Origin: 66-474 sp044464225 | Lineage (GTDB): Bacteria > Pseudomonadota > Gammaproteobacteria > Xanthomonadales > Rhodanobacteraceae | Reading direction: 5' to 3' | Length of the DNA stretch: 64,000 bases | NCBI GenBank assembly: GCA_044464225.1 | Contig: JBIQLN010000006.1 | Coordinates: forward strand, 62,001-126,000 | In this document: one piece after another, positions 50,787 to 59,131 of the stretch | Layout of the letters: each line of letters starts with the position of its first letter | Position numbering within the stretch: the first letter of the stretch is position 1 | Made by a program: the position numbers and the translations under genes | The notes under the pieces: model-generated | The model's database searches: none | What the model was told of the DNA's origin: nothing | Seen by the model: only the letters and a program-made list of their open reading frames with translations

Positions 50787-53093
50787 ATGGCAAGCGCGAC
50801 GGGTGGCGAGCGGGTGGCATGGCCGCGGGTGCTGGGCAGCATCGCGCTGCTGGCTGCCGGTGGCGCGGCCGCGCTGTGGGTGTCGCTGCCGCAGGTGGCC
50901 GCACTCTGGGGCCTGCTGCTGATCGCGCTGATCCTGTTGTGGTTGGCGCGACCACCGCAAAGTGGCGCGGCGAGGAACGTTGCATCACCGCCGGTCCAGG
51001 ATCCGGTGGATGTCGCGATGCGCACGCGCCTTGCCTCGGCCCAATCGGAACTCGCGTCGCTGCGCGGCGTGCAGCGCGAACTGCTCGCCGCCAAGCAGGC
51101 CGCGGAGGCGGCGATGCTGGCCAAGAGCGAATTCCTGGCCAGCATGAGCCATGAAATCCGCACGCCGCTGAACGGTATCCTGCCGCTGCTCGACATCGTG
51201 CTGGGCACCGAACTCACGCCGGCGCAGCGCGAATACCTGATCACCGCCAACGCCTCGGCCAAGGAACTGCTGCGGATCGTCGACGACATCCTCGACTACT
51301 CCAAGGCCGAGGCCGGCAAGCTGGACCTGGAATCGGTCAGCATCAACATCCGCGAGCTGGTGGACAGTGTCAAACGGCTGCTGGAAAAGCCCGCCGAAGC
51401 CAAGGGGCTGGCGATGCGCGCGGTCGTGGATGCCGATGTACGGCCGGTGGTGCGCGGCGACCCGATGCGCATCCGCCAGATCCTCACCAACCTGATGGGC
51501 AACGCCATCAAGTTCACGCAACGCGGCGGCGTGTCGGTGCGCGTGAGCAGGCGCAACGACACCGCCACCCAGCACGAACTGCTGTTCGCGGTGCGCGACA
51601 CCGGCATCGGCCTCGCCGCCGACGCGGCCGCACGACTGTTCCAGCCGTTCACGCAGGCGGACGCGTCGGTGACTCGGCGCTATGGCGGCACCGGGCTGGG
51701 GCTGACGATCTGCAAGAAGCTGGTGGACTTGATGGGCGGCCGCATCGGGGTGCGCTCCGAACCCGGTCGCGGCTCCGTATTCTGGTTCACCATCCCGTTC
51801 GAAAAGGCACCGGGCGACATTTCCGGCGCGCACAAGAGCCTGACGGGGGCGCGCGTGCTGCTGGCCGCGAGCGCGCAGCGCGCGCAACACATCACGCCGA
51901 TCCTGGCCACCCTTGAACTGGATGCAACCCACGTGGGCGACGCCGGCACCACGCTGGCGCGCCTTAAGCAGGCGGCTCCGCTCGGCAAGACCTTCAGTTT
52001 CGATCTTTTGATCGTGGACACCGGCAGCGTCACGGGTGATGTCGGCGCGCTGCTCCGCGGCATCCTGGCCGATCGCCAACTCGATGCCCTGCGGATACTG
52101 GCGCTGGGCCTGGACACCGCGCCCGATCCGAGGGTGGTGCCGGCGCCGGCCCGGGCCGACGATGCGGCGCTGCGCCAGGGCGTGCGCAGCGCATTCGGGG
52201 TTGCTCCGCAGGCGCGTGCGCAGCCGGTCCTGAGTGCGCCGTTGATTCCCGCCGCGCAGCACGGCGATCAGCCGCTCACCGGCAAGGTGCTGCTGGTGGA
52301 AGATCATCCCGTCAACCAGAAGGTCGCGCAGAAACTGCTCGAGCGTCTCGGGCTCACGGTGGACGTCGCCGAAAACGGCGAAGTGGCATTGGAGAAATTG
52401 CGCGAGCAGCCCTATGCGATGGTGCTGATGGATTGCCAGATGCCGGTGCTGGACGGTTACAGCGCCACCCGCCGCCTGCGCGAAATCGAGAGCGGGCAGG
52501 GCAAGCCGCGCACGCCGGTGATCGCGATGACTGCGCATGCCATGTCCGGCGACCGCGAGCGCTGCCTGCAGGCCGGCATGGACGATTATCTTTCCAAGCC
52601 ACTCGACCGCCAGTTGCTGGAACAGACCCTGACCCGCTGGATGCCCAAATCCGCGAATGCCGCCCCGACGATGACCGTCGATCCCGTTTCCACCATCGCG
52701 CCCGTCACCCATTCGGAGGCCACGCCACCCGCCATGCAGAATCCACTGCCCCCCGACACGCTGGACACCACCACCCTGGTCGACCTGGAAGACATCATGG
52801 GCGACGAACTGGTTACCCTGGTCGATGCCTACCTGCGCGATGGCGAAACCCGGCTGCGCAACATGCGCGAGGCGGCCGATCGCGGCGACGGCACCGAGGT
52901 CGGCAAGCTGGCACATTCGCTGAAGTCCTCCAGCGCGAACCTAGGCGCCATGCCGTTGGCCAATCGGGCCCGCCAGGTGGAAGAAGCCGCGCGCAACGGC
53001 ACGCTGGCCAACCCGTCGGACAGCGTGGCCGCGCTCGAAAAGTTGTACGCCAACGCCGCGACGGCGCTGAGGCAGCGCTACAAGCGGTCATAG
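50787..53093 (+). CDS. Membrane hybrid histidine kinase with C-terminal HPt
   Basis: A 768-residue kinase. Two close transmembrane helices (about 14-32 and 36-54) with almost no periplasmic loop suggest cytoplasmic or membrane-state sensing. A coiled coil (80-112) leads to HisKA with His122 (SMSHEIRTPLNG). HATPase has NLMGNAIKF and GTGLGLTICKKL. A degenerate receiver (about 353-445) precedes an intact receiver (499-607, Asp549) and an HPt (His710 in LAHSLKSSSANLG). The layout recalls BarA/RpfC phosphorelays. It is coupled to the preceding HPt-REC gene (2 bp), whose receiver is a probable target. Confidence 0.9.
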   Translation: MASATGGERVAWPRVLGSIALLAAGGAAALWVSLPQVAALWGLLLIALILLWLARPPQSGAARNVASPPVQDPVDVAMRTRLASAQSELASLRGVQRELLAAKQAAEAAMLAKSEFLASMSHEIRTPLNGILPLLDIVLGTELTPAQREYLITANASAKELLRIVDDILDYSKAEAGKLDLESVSINIRELVDSVKRLLEKPAEAKGLAMRAVVDADVRPVVRGDPMRIRQILTNLMGNAIKFTQRGGVSVRVSRRNDTATQHELLFAVRDTGIGLAADAAARLFQPFTQADASVTRRYGGTGLGLTICKKLVDLMGGRIGVRSEPGRGSVFWFTIPFEKAPGDISGAHKSLTGARVLLAASAQRAQHITPILATLELDATHVGDAGTTLARLKQAAPLGKTFSFDLLIVDTGSVTGDVGALLRGILADRQLDALRILALGLDTAPDPRVVPAPARADDAALRQGVRSAFGVAPQARAQPVLSAPLIPAAQHGDQPLTGKVLLVEDHPVNQKVAQKLLERLGLTVDVAENGEVALEKLREQPYAMVLMDCQMPVLDGYSATRRLREIESGQGKPRTPVIAMTAHAMSGDRERCLQAGMDDYLSKPLDRQLLEQTLTRWMPKSANAAPTMTVDPVSTIAPVTHSEATPPAMQNPLPPDTLDTTTLVDLEDIMGDELVTLVDAYLRDGETRLRNMREAADRGDGTEVGKLAHSLKSSSANLGAMPLANRARQVEEAARNGTLANPSDSVAALEKLYANAATALRQRYKRS

Positions 53094-53174
53094 CCGGGAA
53101 TCGTTTGCGAAGACGTCGAGGATCGCGAAGCGATCTCCGCATCCGCGCGTCTGCAGGTCGGGCTGAGCAACGCG

Positions 53175-53203
53175 AAGCCCGACGATGCGTTTGCGTTGGG
53201 CTT
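53175..53203. repeat. AAGCCC-type hairpin (copy 1)
   Basis: AAGCCCGACG and CGTTGGGCTT pair (one G-T) around a 9-base loop. A related hairpin lies at 58287-58321. It is within the 324-bp gap 53094-53417, which holds several repeats and no gene I can support. Confidence 0.55.
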
Positions 53204-53272
53204 AACTCCGTTCAGCACTACGCACTTCGCGGCAATTTCCAACCCACCGACCTTCTGATCGGCACACCCCCC

Positions 53273-53363
53273 ATCCCGGCGCAAGTCGGGATCCAGTGAC
53301 GTTCGCGCAACGCGCTGGAATGCAACGGCACCGGGTCCCGGATATCGCCTGGCGATTCCGGGA
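53273..53363. repeat. REP-like hairpin pair
   Basis: ATCCCG-N8-CGGGAT (53273-53292) is followed by TCCCGGA/ATCGCC pairing with GGCGAT/TCCGGGA (53336-53363, one bulged base). The outer flanks CCATCCCGG and CCGGGATGACG are inverted to each other, as in paired REP units. Confidence 0.6.
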
Positions 53364-53371
53364 TGACGAGC

Positions 53372-53391
53372 AAAATCGAGGTTTCCCTCGA
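53372..53391 (-). terminator. Rho-independent terminator of bfr
   Basis: On the bfr strand TCGAGG-GAAA-CCTCGA forms a 6-bp stem with a stable GAAA tetraloop followed by TTTT, about 26 bp after the bfr stop. Confidence 0.6.
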
Positions 53392-53417
53392 GCCGACTGC
53401 CACGTAGCCTCGGAGGC

Positions 53418-53888
53418 CTAGCTGCGGATATGCGTCTGCAGGTAATTCTCCAGGCCCACCTGTTCGATCAGGCCGAGCTGCGTTTCCAGCCAGTCGATGT
53501 GTTCTTCCTCGGAATGCATGATGTCGCCGAAGAGCTGCCGGCTGACGTAATCGCCGGTCTGTTCGCAGTAGGCGATCGCCACCTGCAGATCGGGTAGCGC
53601 GGCGCGTTCGAGTTTCAGGTCGCACTCGATGCATTCCTTCGGCGTCTGCCCGACCAGCAGCTTGCCGAGTTTCTGCAGGTTGGGCAGCCCTTCGAGGAAC
53701 AGGATGCGTTCGACCAGGCGGTCGGCGTGCTTCATCTCGTCGATCGATTCGGCGCGCTCGTGCTCGGCCAGCTCCTTGTAGCCCCAGTTGTCGTACATCC
53801 GGTAATGCAGGAAGTACTGGTTGATCGCGATCAGCTCGTTGCCCAGCACCTTGTTGAGGTGCTCGATGACCTTGGCGTCGCCCTTCAT
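53418..53888 (-). CDS. bfr: Bacterioferritin
   Basis: A 156-residue heme-containing ferritin that oxidises and stores iron. Ferroxidase ligands are Glu18 (GNELIAINQY), Glu51 and His54 in ESIDEMKHAD, and the later MHSEEEHIDW segment. The heme-binding Met52 is present, distinguishing it from heme-free ferritins. ATG at 53888 gives MKGDAKVIEHLN, the family start. The likely release partner gene bfd lies 172 bp upstream on the same strand. Confidence 0.97.
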   Translation of the reverse strand: MKGDAKVIEHLNKVLGNELIAINQYFLHYRMYDNWGYKELAEHERAESIDEMKHADRLVERILFLEGLPNLQKLGKLLVGQTPKECIECDLKLERAALPDLQVAIAYCEQTGDYVSRQLFGDIMHSEEEHIDWLETQLGLIEQVGLENYLQTHIRS

Positions 53889-54060
53889 GGTGGCTTCCTT
53901 GTGCAAAACGCGCGACACGCGCGAAGCCGATGACTATACCGCCAACGGCTGCGCGGCTGTCGTGAAAAGCCAGCCCGGAAGGGGCGTCCCGAGATTGATT
54001 GCCGAAAGGCTGGAAGGAGATGTCGCTACAGCGACGCGGCGATCCGGGATGGTCGCGCTT

Positions 54061-54261
54061 CTATGCCGCAATGGGCAGGGCGGCGGCCCTGCGTTCGGAC
54101 GCGACGGCGCTTTCCACCAGTTCGCGTGCTTCGCCTTCGCAGCAGCCGCAGCAGGTGGAGCAACCGGTCTGCGCCTGCACCGCTTCGAACGTATCCGCAC
54201 CACACGCGACCGCGTGGCGGATGTCCTGGTCGGTGACGGCTTTGCAGATGCAGACGTACAT
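54061..54261 (-). CDS. bfd: Bacterioferritin-associated ferredoxin
   Basis: A 66-residue [2Fe-2S] protein that reduces bacterioferritin to mobilise its iron. It begins MYVCICKAVTDQDI with Cys4 and Cys6; the second pair is within GCSTCCGCCEG. This short stretch has five cysteines (34, 37, 38, 40 and 41) instead of the usual two or three, so the exact ligands cannot be chosen by eye. A Fur-box-like site lies 43 bp upstream, consistent with induction in iron starvation. Confidence 0.92.
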   Translation of the reverse strand: MYVCICKAVTDQDIRHAVACGADTFEAVQAQTGCSTCCGCCEGEARELVESAVASERRAAALPIAA

Positions 54262-54303
54262 GGCGGGTTCGAGAGATCGCTCGAAGGGCGCCATTTGAAC
54301 GCG

Positions 54304-54320
54304 AATGCGAATGATTGTCA
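54304..54320 (-). promoter_or_regulatory. Fur-box-like site upstream of bfd
   Basis: TGACAATCATTCGCATT on the bfd strand agrees with 14 of 17 positions of the Fur-type string TGATAATCATTATCATT. It is 43-59 bp before the ATG, where a promoter would be expected. Confidence 0.55.
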
Positions 54321-54347
54321 AGTAGCTTCAGCGGGCGGCAGACCCGG

Positions 54348-54881
54348 TCATGCCGCGGCAGAACGCCCGTTGCCGGGTGCCGGCGTGACGCCTATCTCGA
54401 CCGAACAGGCAGCCTCGACCAGCGGCGCGAAATAACGCAGCGCGCGCCGGTAGACCTCACGCTTGAAGTCCACGACGTGCTCGGCCGGGTACCAGAAATC
54501 CACCCAGCGCCACACGTCGAACTCGGGAGTGGCGTGGGCGTCCAGCCGGAACGCGGAATCGACATCCAGCATCCTGAGCAGGAACCATACCTGCTTCTGG
54601 CCGATGCAGGTCGGGTGCCGGCCGCGCCGCACGTAGCGCGGCGGCAGCCGGTAGCGCAGCCAGCCGTGGGTGGAGCCCAGCACCTCGACCTGGTCGGCGC
54701 GCAGGCCGGTTTCTTCCTCCAGCTCGCGGTACATCGCCTCGTCGGGGGTCTCGTCCGTGTTCATCCCGCCTTGCGGGAATTGCCAGCCGTCGCGCTGCAC
54801 CCGTCGCGCCCAGAACACCTGGCCGCTCGCGTTCAGCAACACGATGCCCACGTTCAAGCGGTAGCCGTCCACGTCGATCAT
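54348..54881 (-). CDS. rppH: RNA 5'-pyrophosphohydrolase RppH
   Basis: A 177-residue Nudix hydrolase that converts 5'-triphosphate mRNA ends to monophosphates, starting RNase E decay. The Nudix box is complete (GGMNTDETPDEAMYRELEEETGL region). MIDVDGYRLNVGIVLLN at the start and GQKQVWFLL in the middle are RppH-specific. The ATG at 54881 is chosen for this reason; the frame is open further upstream. It diverges from the DUF6776 gene. Confidence 0.95.
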   Translation of the reverse strand: MIDVDGYRLNVGIVLLNASGQVFWARRVQRDGWQFPQGGMNTDETPDEAMYRELEEETGLRADQVEVLGSTHGWLRYRLPPRYVRRGRHPTCIGQKQVWFLLRMLDVDSAFRLDAHATPEFDVWRWVDFWYPAEHVVDFKREVYRRALRYFAPLVEAACSVEIGVTPAPGNGRSAAA

Positions 54882-55035
54882 GGGCCGATTCAAGCACAGC
54901 CCGAGAACACGAAGCAAGTTGCGCGGTCTCAGTATGAACCCGCGCGAGCAGACCGACCACCCGGTTTCCGGCGCGGCGGGTTGCAAGCGGCGCGCCGGCT
55001 GGCTATAAGCGGCGGACCCATTGGCGCTCGCAGGC

Positions 55036-55767
55036 ATGGCTTCGACCATCTTCCACCACTGGCTGGACCAATATCATGCGCTGCCGCCAGCGCGCCAGCG
55101 CTGGATACGCCGCGGCGCGTGGACGTTGTGCGTCGTGGTGGTTTTCCTGCTGGGGATAGCCGTCGGGCGCGGATTGGGCTTTCCCAATGGCCTCGAGGCG
55201 CGCGCCCGCCGGCTCACCGCACAGAACGCCGCGCTGCAGAATCAACTCCAGGGCCTGCAGCAACAACAGCAAACCACTTCGACCGCACTGGCTGCGCTGA
55301 AGCAATCGCTGGCCGCCCGCGACAGCGAATTGCAGAAGCTGAAGCAGGAACAGGCTTTCTACAGCAAGCTCATCGGCATCGACAGCGATCGGTCCGGGCT
55401 TGGCGTGCATGGGATCGCGGTGACGCAAGTGTCCGGTACCGACGCCTGGAATTTCGTGGCCACCCTGGTGAACACGGCCGAGAACGCCGATGCCGCGCGC
55501 GGCACCTTGACCCTCGCGGTGGAAGGCGTGCGCGGCGGCAAGCTCGCGACGCTGGGCTGGAGCGATCTCGCCGGACCCGGCGCCCACGATGGCGTGCCGT
55601 TCGCGTTCAAGTTCTTCCAGCAGGTGCGCGGTTCCTTCGTGCTGCCCAAGGGCTTCGTGCCGAATCGCGTGGTCGTCACGCTGCGGCCCAAGGGCGGTGC
55701 AAGCGTGACCCGCAAGCTGGACTGGAGCGAAACCGTTGCCGGGTCGCACGACAGCGCCGTGCCTTGA
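55036..55767 (+). CDS. DUF6776-type membrane coiled-coil protein
   Basis: A 243-residue protein of unknown function. One transmembrane helix (about 29-48, LCVVVVFLLGIAVGRGLGF) is followed by a Gln-rich coiled coil (about 55-105) and a C-terminal beta domain with FYSKLIGI, GTLTLAVEGV and LPKGFVPNRVVVTLRP. I recognise this layout from a conserved xanthomonad family often placed just before erpA, as here (45 bp). Homology to that family is by memory, not a search. Confidence 0.75.
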   Translation: MASTIFHHWLDQYHALPPARQRWIRRGAWTLCVVVVFLLGIAVGRGLGFPNGLEARARRLTAQNAALQNQLQGLQQQQQTTSTALAALKQSLAARDSELQKLKQEQAFYSKLIGIDSDRSGLGVHGIAVTQVSGTDAWNFVATLVNTAENADAARGTLTLAVEGVRGGKLATLGWSDLAGPGAHDGVPFAFKFFQQVRGSFVLPKGFVPNRVVVTLRPKGGASVTRKLDWSETVAGSHDSAVP

Positions 55768-55812
55768 TCGGCCTGCGCGACGCCTCCATGATGGTTGCAG
55801 AGGTATGGCCCC

Positions 55813-56169
55813 ATGAATGCTGCTTCCACCACCCTCCCGGAACCGGGACTCCGGATTTCCGATGCTGCCCTCGAACGCGTGCGCGAGTTGATCCGCGAGG
55901 AAGGCAACCCCGCGCTCAAGCTGCGCGTCTTCATCGAAGGCGGCGGCTGCTCGGGCTTCCAGTACGGGTTCAGTTTCGACGAGGCACGCGCGGATGACGA
56001 TTTCGTGCTCGATCGCGGGGGCGTCGAACTGCTGGTCGATCCCTTGAGCATGCAGTATCTCGAGGGTGCGCAGGTGGACTACGTCGAAGAACTGTCCGGC
56101 GCGCAATTCGTGATCCACAACCCCAATGCCAAGACCACCTGCGGGTGCGGCAGCTCGTTCACGGCCTAG
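55813..56169 (+). CDS. erpA: Iron-sulfur cluster insertion protein ErpA
   Basis: A 118-residue A-type carrier. The three cluster-binding Cys residues are in FIEGGGCSGFQYGF and the C-terminal CGCGSSFT. It delivers [4Fe-4S] or [2Fe-2S] clusters to respiratory and isoprenoid enzymes. An N-terminal extension of about 12 residues precedes the fold, as in relatives. ATG at 55813. Confidence 0.95.
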   Translation: MNAASTTLPEPGLRISDAALERVRELIREEGNPALKLRVFIEGGGCSGFQYGFSFDEARADDDFVLDRGGVELLVDPLSMQYLEGAQVDYVEELSGAQFVIHNPNAKTTCGCGSSFTA

Positions 56170-56348
56170 CCCCGCAATCCTCCATGATTGCCGCGACCGG
56201 GGATGCGTGGGCGCGAAGGGCATGCGTGGCCATGGGACATTGGAACGTCCTCTCGGCCCTGACTTTTCCACACGGGTTTCGCGTTCGCCCATGAACGCTG
56301 CTTCGTTGAACCGCCACCTTCCGGTGTTCCACCGTCGAAAACACCAGC

Positions 56349-56388
56349 ACGGCCATCGATGGGGTGGCTTTTCACCACGGCGGCTCCG
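56349..56388. repeat. Dispersed palindromic element (copy 2)
   Basis: ACGGCCATCGATGG, then GGCTTTTCACCACGG and CGGCTCCGG, matches copy 1 in its core and flank and shares the CACGGCGGCTCCGG end with copy 3. It ends 15 bp before nudC and may overlap its promoter or leader. Confidence 0.5.
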
Positions 56389-56403
56389 GACCGGTCGATT
56401 ACC

Positions 56404-57327
56404 GTGAGTTCGGCCCAACGCACGCGCCTCAACACCTTTGCCGAAACCCCGCTGGATCGCTGCGGCGAGTACCGCGCGGACGCCGAGTGGATGGCGGCGC
56501 AATGTGGCGCGCCGACGGCGCGCTGGCTGGCGTTCGACAGTGAAGGCCGGGCCCCGGTGCGGGGCAACCGCTTGTGCCTGCTGGAGGCCGGAACCTTCGG
56601 ACCCGATGCGCCGGCGAATTTCCTCGGCCGCCTCGACTGCGCACCGCTTTATGCATTGCGCGAACCGGTGGCGCAGACGATGTTCCCGGGCGCGACATGG
56701 CTGGACCTGCGTACCGCTGCCGCCGAAATCGAACGCCGCGATGCAGGATTGTTTGCCTACGCGCGCGGCCTGGCCAACTGGCAGGACGCCACGCGCCACT
56801 GCGCGTACTGCGGCGCTCCGTTGCTGCTGATCGATGGCGGCCATCGCGCATCGTGCACGGGTTGCGGACGTCTCCATTTCCCCCGCACCGACGCCGCAAT
56901 CATCGTGATCGTCGAACACGGCGATGCCTGCCTGCTCGGCCGGCAGTCGCTCTGGAAGCCGAGGCAGTACTCCACGCTGGCGGGCTTCGTCGAGCCGGGC
57001 GAATCGCTGGCCGACGCGGTGCGGCGCGAAGTACGCGAGGAAACCGGCATCGACGTGATCGACTGCGATTTCCATTCCTCGCAACCCTGGCCGTTTCCCG
57101 CTTCGCTGATGCTGGGTTTCACCGCCACCGCCGCCGGACGCGACATCCATCTCGCCGATGGCGAACTGGAAGACGCGCGCTGGTTCACCGCGCGCGACAT
57201 CGTCGATGGCCTGCGTGACGGATCGCTGCGCGTCTCGACGCCACTGTCGATCTCCTATCGCCTGATCGAGCATTGGTTACGCACGCGCGCCGGCATCGAA
57301 CTCGACGCATTGACGGGCACTCGGTAA
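56404..57327 (+). CDS. nudC: NAD(+) diphosphatase NudC
   Basis: A 307-residue Nudix enzyme that cleaves NADH and removes NAD caps from RNA 5' ends. A zinc ribbon (HCAYCGAPLLL and SCTGCGRLHFPR, about 126-152) is followed by the Nudix box (GFVEPGESLADAVRREVREE in part) and the SQPWPFPASLMLGF signature. GTG at 56404 puts NTFAETPLDR at the expected N-terminus; an ATG at 56359 is in frame. With rppH the window holds both classes of RNA 5'-end-processing Nudix enzyme. Confidence 0.93.
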   Translation: MSSAQRTRLNTFAETPLDRCGEYRADAEWMAAQCGAPTARWLAFDSEGRAPVRGNRLCLLEAGTFGPDAPANFLGRLDCAPLYALREPVAQTMFPGATWLDLRTAAAEIERRDAGLFAYARGLANWQDATRHCAYCGAPLLLIDGGHRASCTGCGRLHFPRTDAAIIVIVEHGDACLLGRQSLWKPRQYSTLAGFVEPGESLADAVRREVREETGIDVIDCDFHSSQPWPFPASLMLGFTATAAGRDIHLADGELEDARWFTARDIVDGLRDGSLRVSTPLSISYRLIEHWLRTRAGIELDALTGTR

Positions 57328-57373
57328 GTCGCGCCGTTACAATCCGCGCGACCGATGATGACCTCGTGACTGC

Positions 57374-58246
57374 ATGGCCGTCGAACTCGTCGCTGCGCTG
57401 ATCGTGTTGCTGGTGCTGCTGCTGTGGCCCGGCAATGTCGCGGGCTTGCGGCAGTTCGGCTGGTATCGCGCGTGGCTGGACGTGCTGGATTTCGCCGAGG
57501 GCGGCGGCCGCGTGGCCTTGGCGATGGTGCTGCCGGTGATCGCGTGCGCCCTGATCGCGCACTTCATCCAATACTGGATCTACGCGCTGGCGGCGCTGGC
57601 GTTCGCGGTGCTGATCCTGTTCTACACGTTCGGCCCGCGCGAACTCGAAAGCGATTTCGAGGCAGTGCTGAAGGAAGATGATCCGGTGGCGCGTGTCGCC
57701 GCCGCGGCCAACCTGCGCAGCCTGCCCGACGGCGCGCCGCGCGCGTTCACCGCCGCCGAACTGGTCGAGGCCGCGGTGACCGCGTCCTTGCGCCGCCGCT
57801 TCGGCGTGCTGTTCTGGTTCTTTCTGCTCGGGCCTGCCGGCGCGCTGGGCTACCGGTTGGCATGGGTGACCGCCGACAGCGACCCCGAACGCGTCGATCC
57901 CCGCACCCGCCATGCCGCGCGCCGCTTCGCCCTGGCGCTGGACTGGATTCCGGCACACCTGATGACGCTGGCAATGGCGATGGTCTCGAATTTCGACGCG
58001 GTGATCGGCGCGTGGCGCACATGGCACGCACAACCCAGCCACTCGATGTGGGAGCTCGATCCGGATTTCCTGGGTGCCGTGGCGCGCTCCGGCGTCAACG
58101 CGGACATCGAGGCGGGTGATGGCCTGACGCTGGATACCCACGACCCGATCGCGGAACTCGCCGACGCGCGCAGCCTCATGCTACGCGTGTTGATCGTATG
58201 GCTGGCCGTGGTGGCGCTGATCGTGCTGGCGGGTTGGATCGCGTGA
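57374..58246 (+). CDS. ampE: AmpE-like regulatory membrane protein
   Basis: A 290-residue membrane protein of the CobD/AmpE superfamily. It has hydrophobic helices near 4-20, 47-85, 141-160 and 270-290. FFLLGPAGALGYRLAW, the cytoplasmic helix FTAAELVEAAV and the DWIPAHLMTLAMAMVSNF segment fit AmpE. Its role in beta-lactamase induction is poorly defined in all species. ampD is not visible here, which makes the label partly inferential. Confidence 0.82.
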   Translation: MAVELVAALIVLLVLLLWPGNVAGLRQFGWYRAWLDVLDFAEGGGRVALAMVLPVIACALIAHFIQYWIYALAALAFAVLILFYTFGPRELESDFEAVLKEDDPVARVAAAANLRSLPDGAPRAFTAAELVEAAVTASLRRRFGVLFWFFLLGPAGALGYRLAWVTADSDPERVDPRTRHAARRFALALDWIPAHLMTLAMAMVSNFDAVIGAWRTWHAQPSHSMWELDPDFLGAVARSGVNADIEAGDGLTLDTHDPIAELADARSLMLRVLIVWLAVVALIVLAGWIA

Positions 58247-58286
58247 CGCTGGATGGCCGGTTGGGCTGAATCCGCGCTTGTAGGAT

Positions 58287-58321
58287 GAAGCCCAACGCGG
58301 CGGTTCGTGTCGCCGGGCTTC
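58287..58321. repeat. AAGCCC-type hairpin (copy 2)
   Basis: GAAGCCC and GGGCTTC enclose an inner GGCG/CGCC pairing, preceded by CTTGTAGGAT. The core resembles the hairpin at 53175-53203. Confidence 0.55.
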
Positions 58322-58369
58322 GCCGGATGATCCCGGCTCAGCACCAACTACGGACAGACGATCGTTGGC

Positions 58370-59074
58370 TCACCCGCCACGCAACAATTTGCGCACGGCC
58401 GCCAGATTGCGCCGGCTGACTTCCGGCATGGCATCGCTGCCCGCGATCAGCGCGCGCACGGTGCCGTCCGACTCACGTCGCAGGCCCAGCAGTCGCTGCA
58501 TCGGAATCAGGCAGGCGCGGTGCACGCGCACGAACCATTCGGGCATCGCTTCCTCGATGGCCTTGAGCGACTGCTCGATCAACACGTCTCCCGCGACGCG
58601 ATGCACGGTCACATATTTGTCATCGGCGGTCAGGAACAGCACTTCCGCGAGCGGAATGCGCAAGAGCGCGCCGTGCACCTGCGCCAGCAGCGCCGGATCC
58701 GAAGCCACCGCACGTCGCCGCAGCGCCTCGGCACGCGCCAACGCTTCGCGCAGGCGTTCGACGCGTACCGGCTTCAAGAGATAATCGGCTGCGCGCAATT
58801 CGTACGCCTGCAAGGCGTGCTGCTCGTAGGCGGTGCAGAACACCAGTTGCGGGGGATCGGGCAGGGCCGCGAGCCGGCGTGCCACCCCGATGCCATCGAG
58901 TCCCGGCATCGCGATGTCCAGCAACAGCAGATCCGGACGCAATTGCGCGCATGCCGCCAGCGCGGCATCGCCGTCGCCCACGCTGGCGACGACGTCCGCG
59001 TCGTCGCAATCGCGCAGCAACGCGGCAAGCCGCGCGCGCGCAAGGGGTTCATCATCGACGATGACTATCCGCAT
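58370..59074 (-). CDS. LytTR-family response regulator (AlgR-like)
   Basis: A 234-residue regulator. The receiver (1-115) has DDEP at the N-terminus, phosphoacceptor Asp in LLLLDIAMPGLDG and Lys in LLKPVR. The LytTR DNA-binding domain (about 130-230) has EVLFLTADDKYVTVH and RVHRACLIPMQRL. AlgR-type proteins control alginate and twitching motility in Pseudomonas; targets here are unknown. It lies 57 bp after the kinase gene, forming an AlgZ-AlgR-like pair. Confidence 0.9.
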   Translation of the reverse strand: MRIVIVDDEPLARARLAALLRDCDDADVVASVGDGDAALAACAQLRPDLLLLDIAMPGLDGIGVARRLAALPDPPQLVFCTAYEQHALQAYELRAADYLLKPVRVERLREALARAEALRRRAVASDPALLAQVHGALLRIPLAEVLFLTADDKYVTVHRVAGDVLIEQSLKAIEEAMPEWFVRVHRACLIPMQRLLGLRRESDGTVRALIAGSDAMPEVSRRNLAAVRKLLRGG

Positions 59075-59131
59075 GACCCGGTGACCGGTAGCCGCCAATT
59101 TTCGCGAACCACACTTGCACATTCCCCCGAT

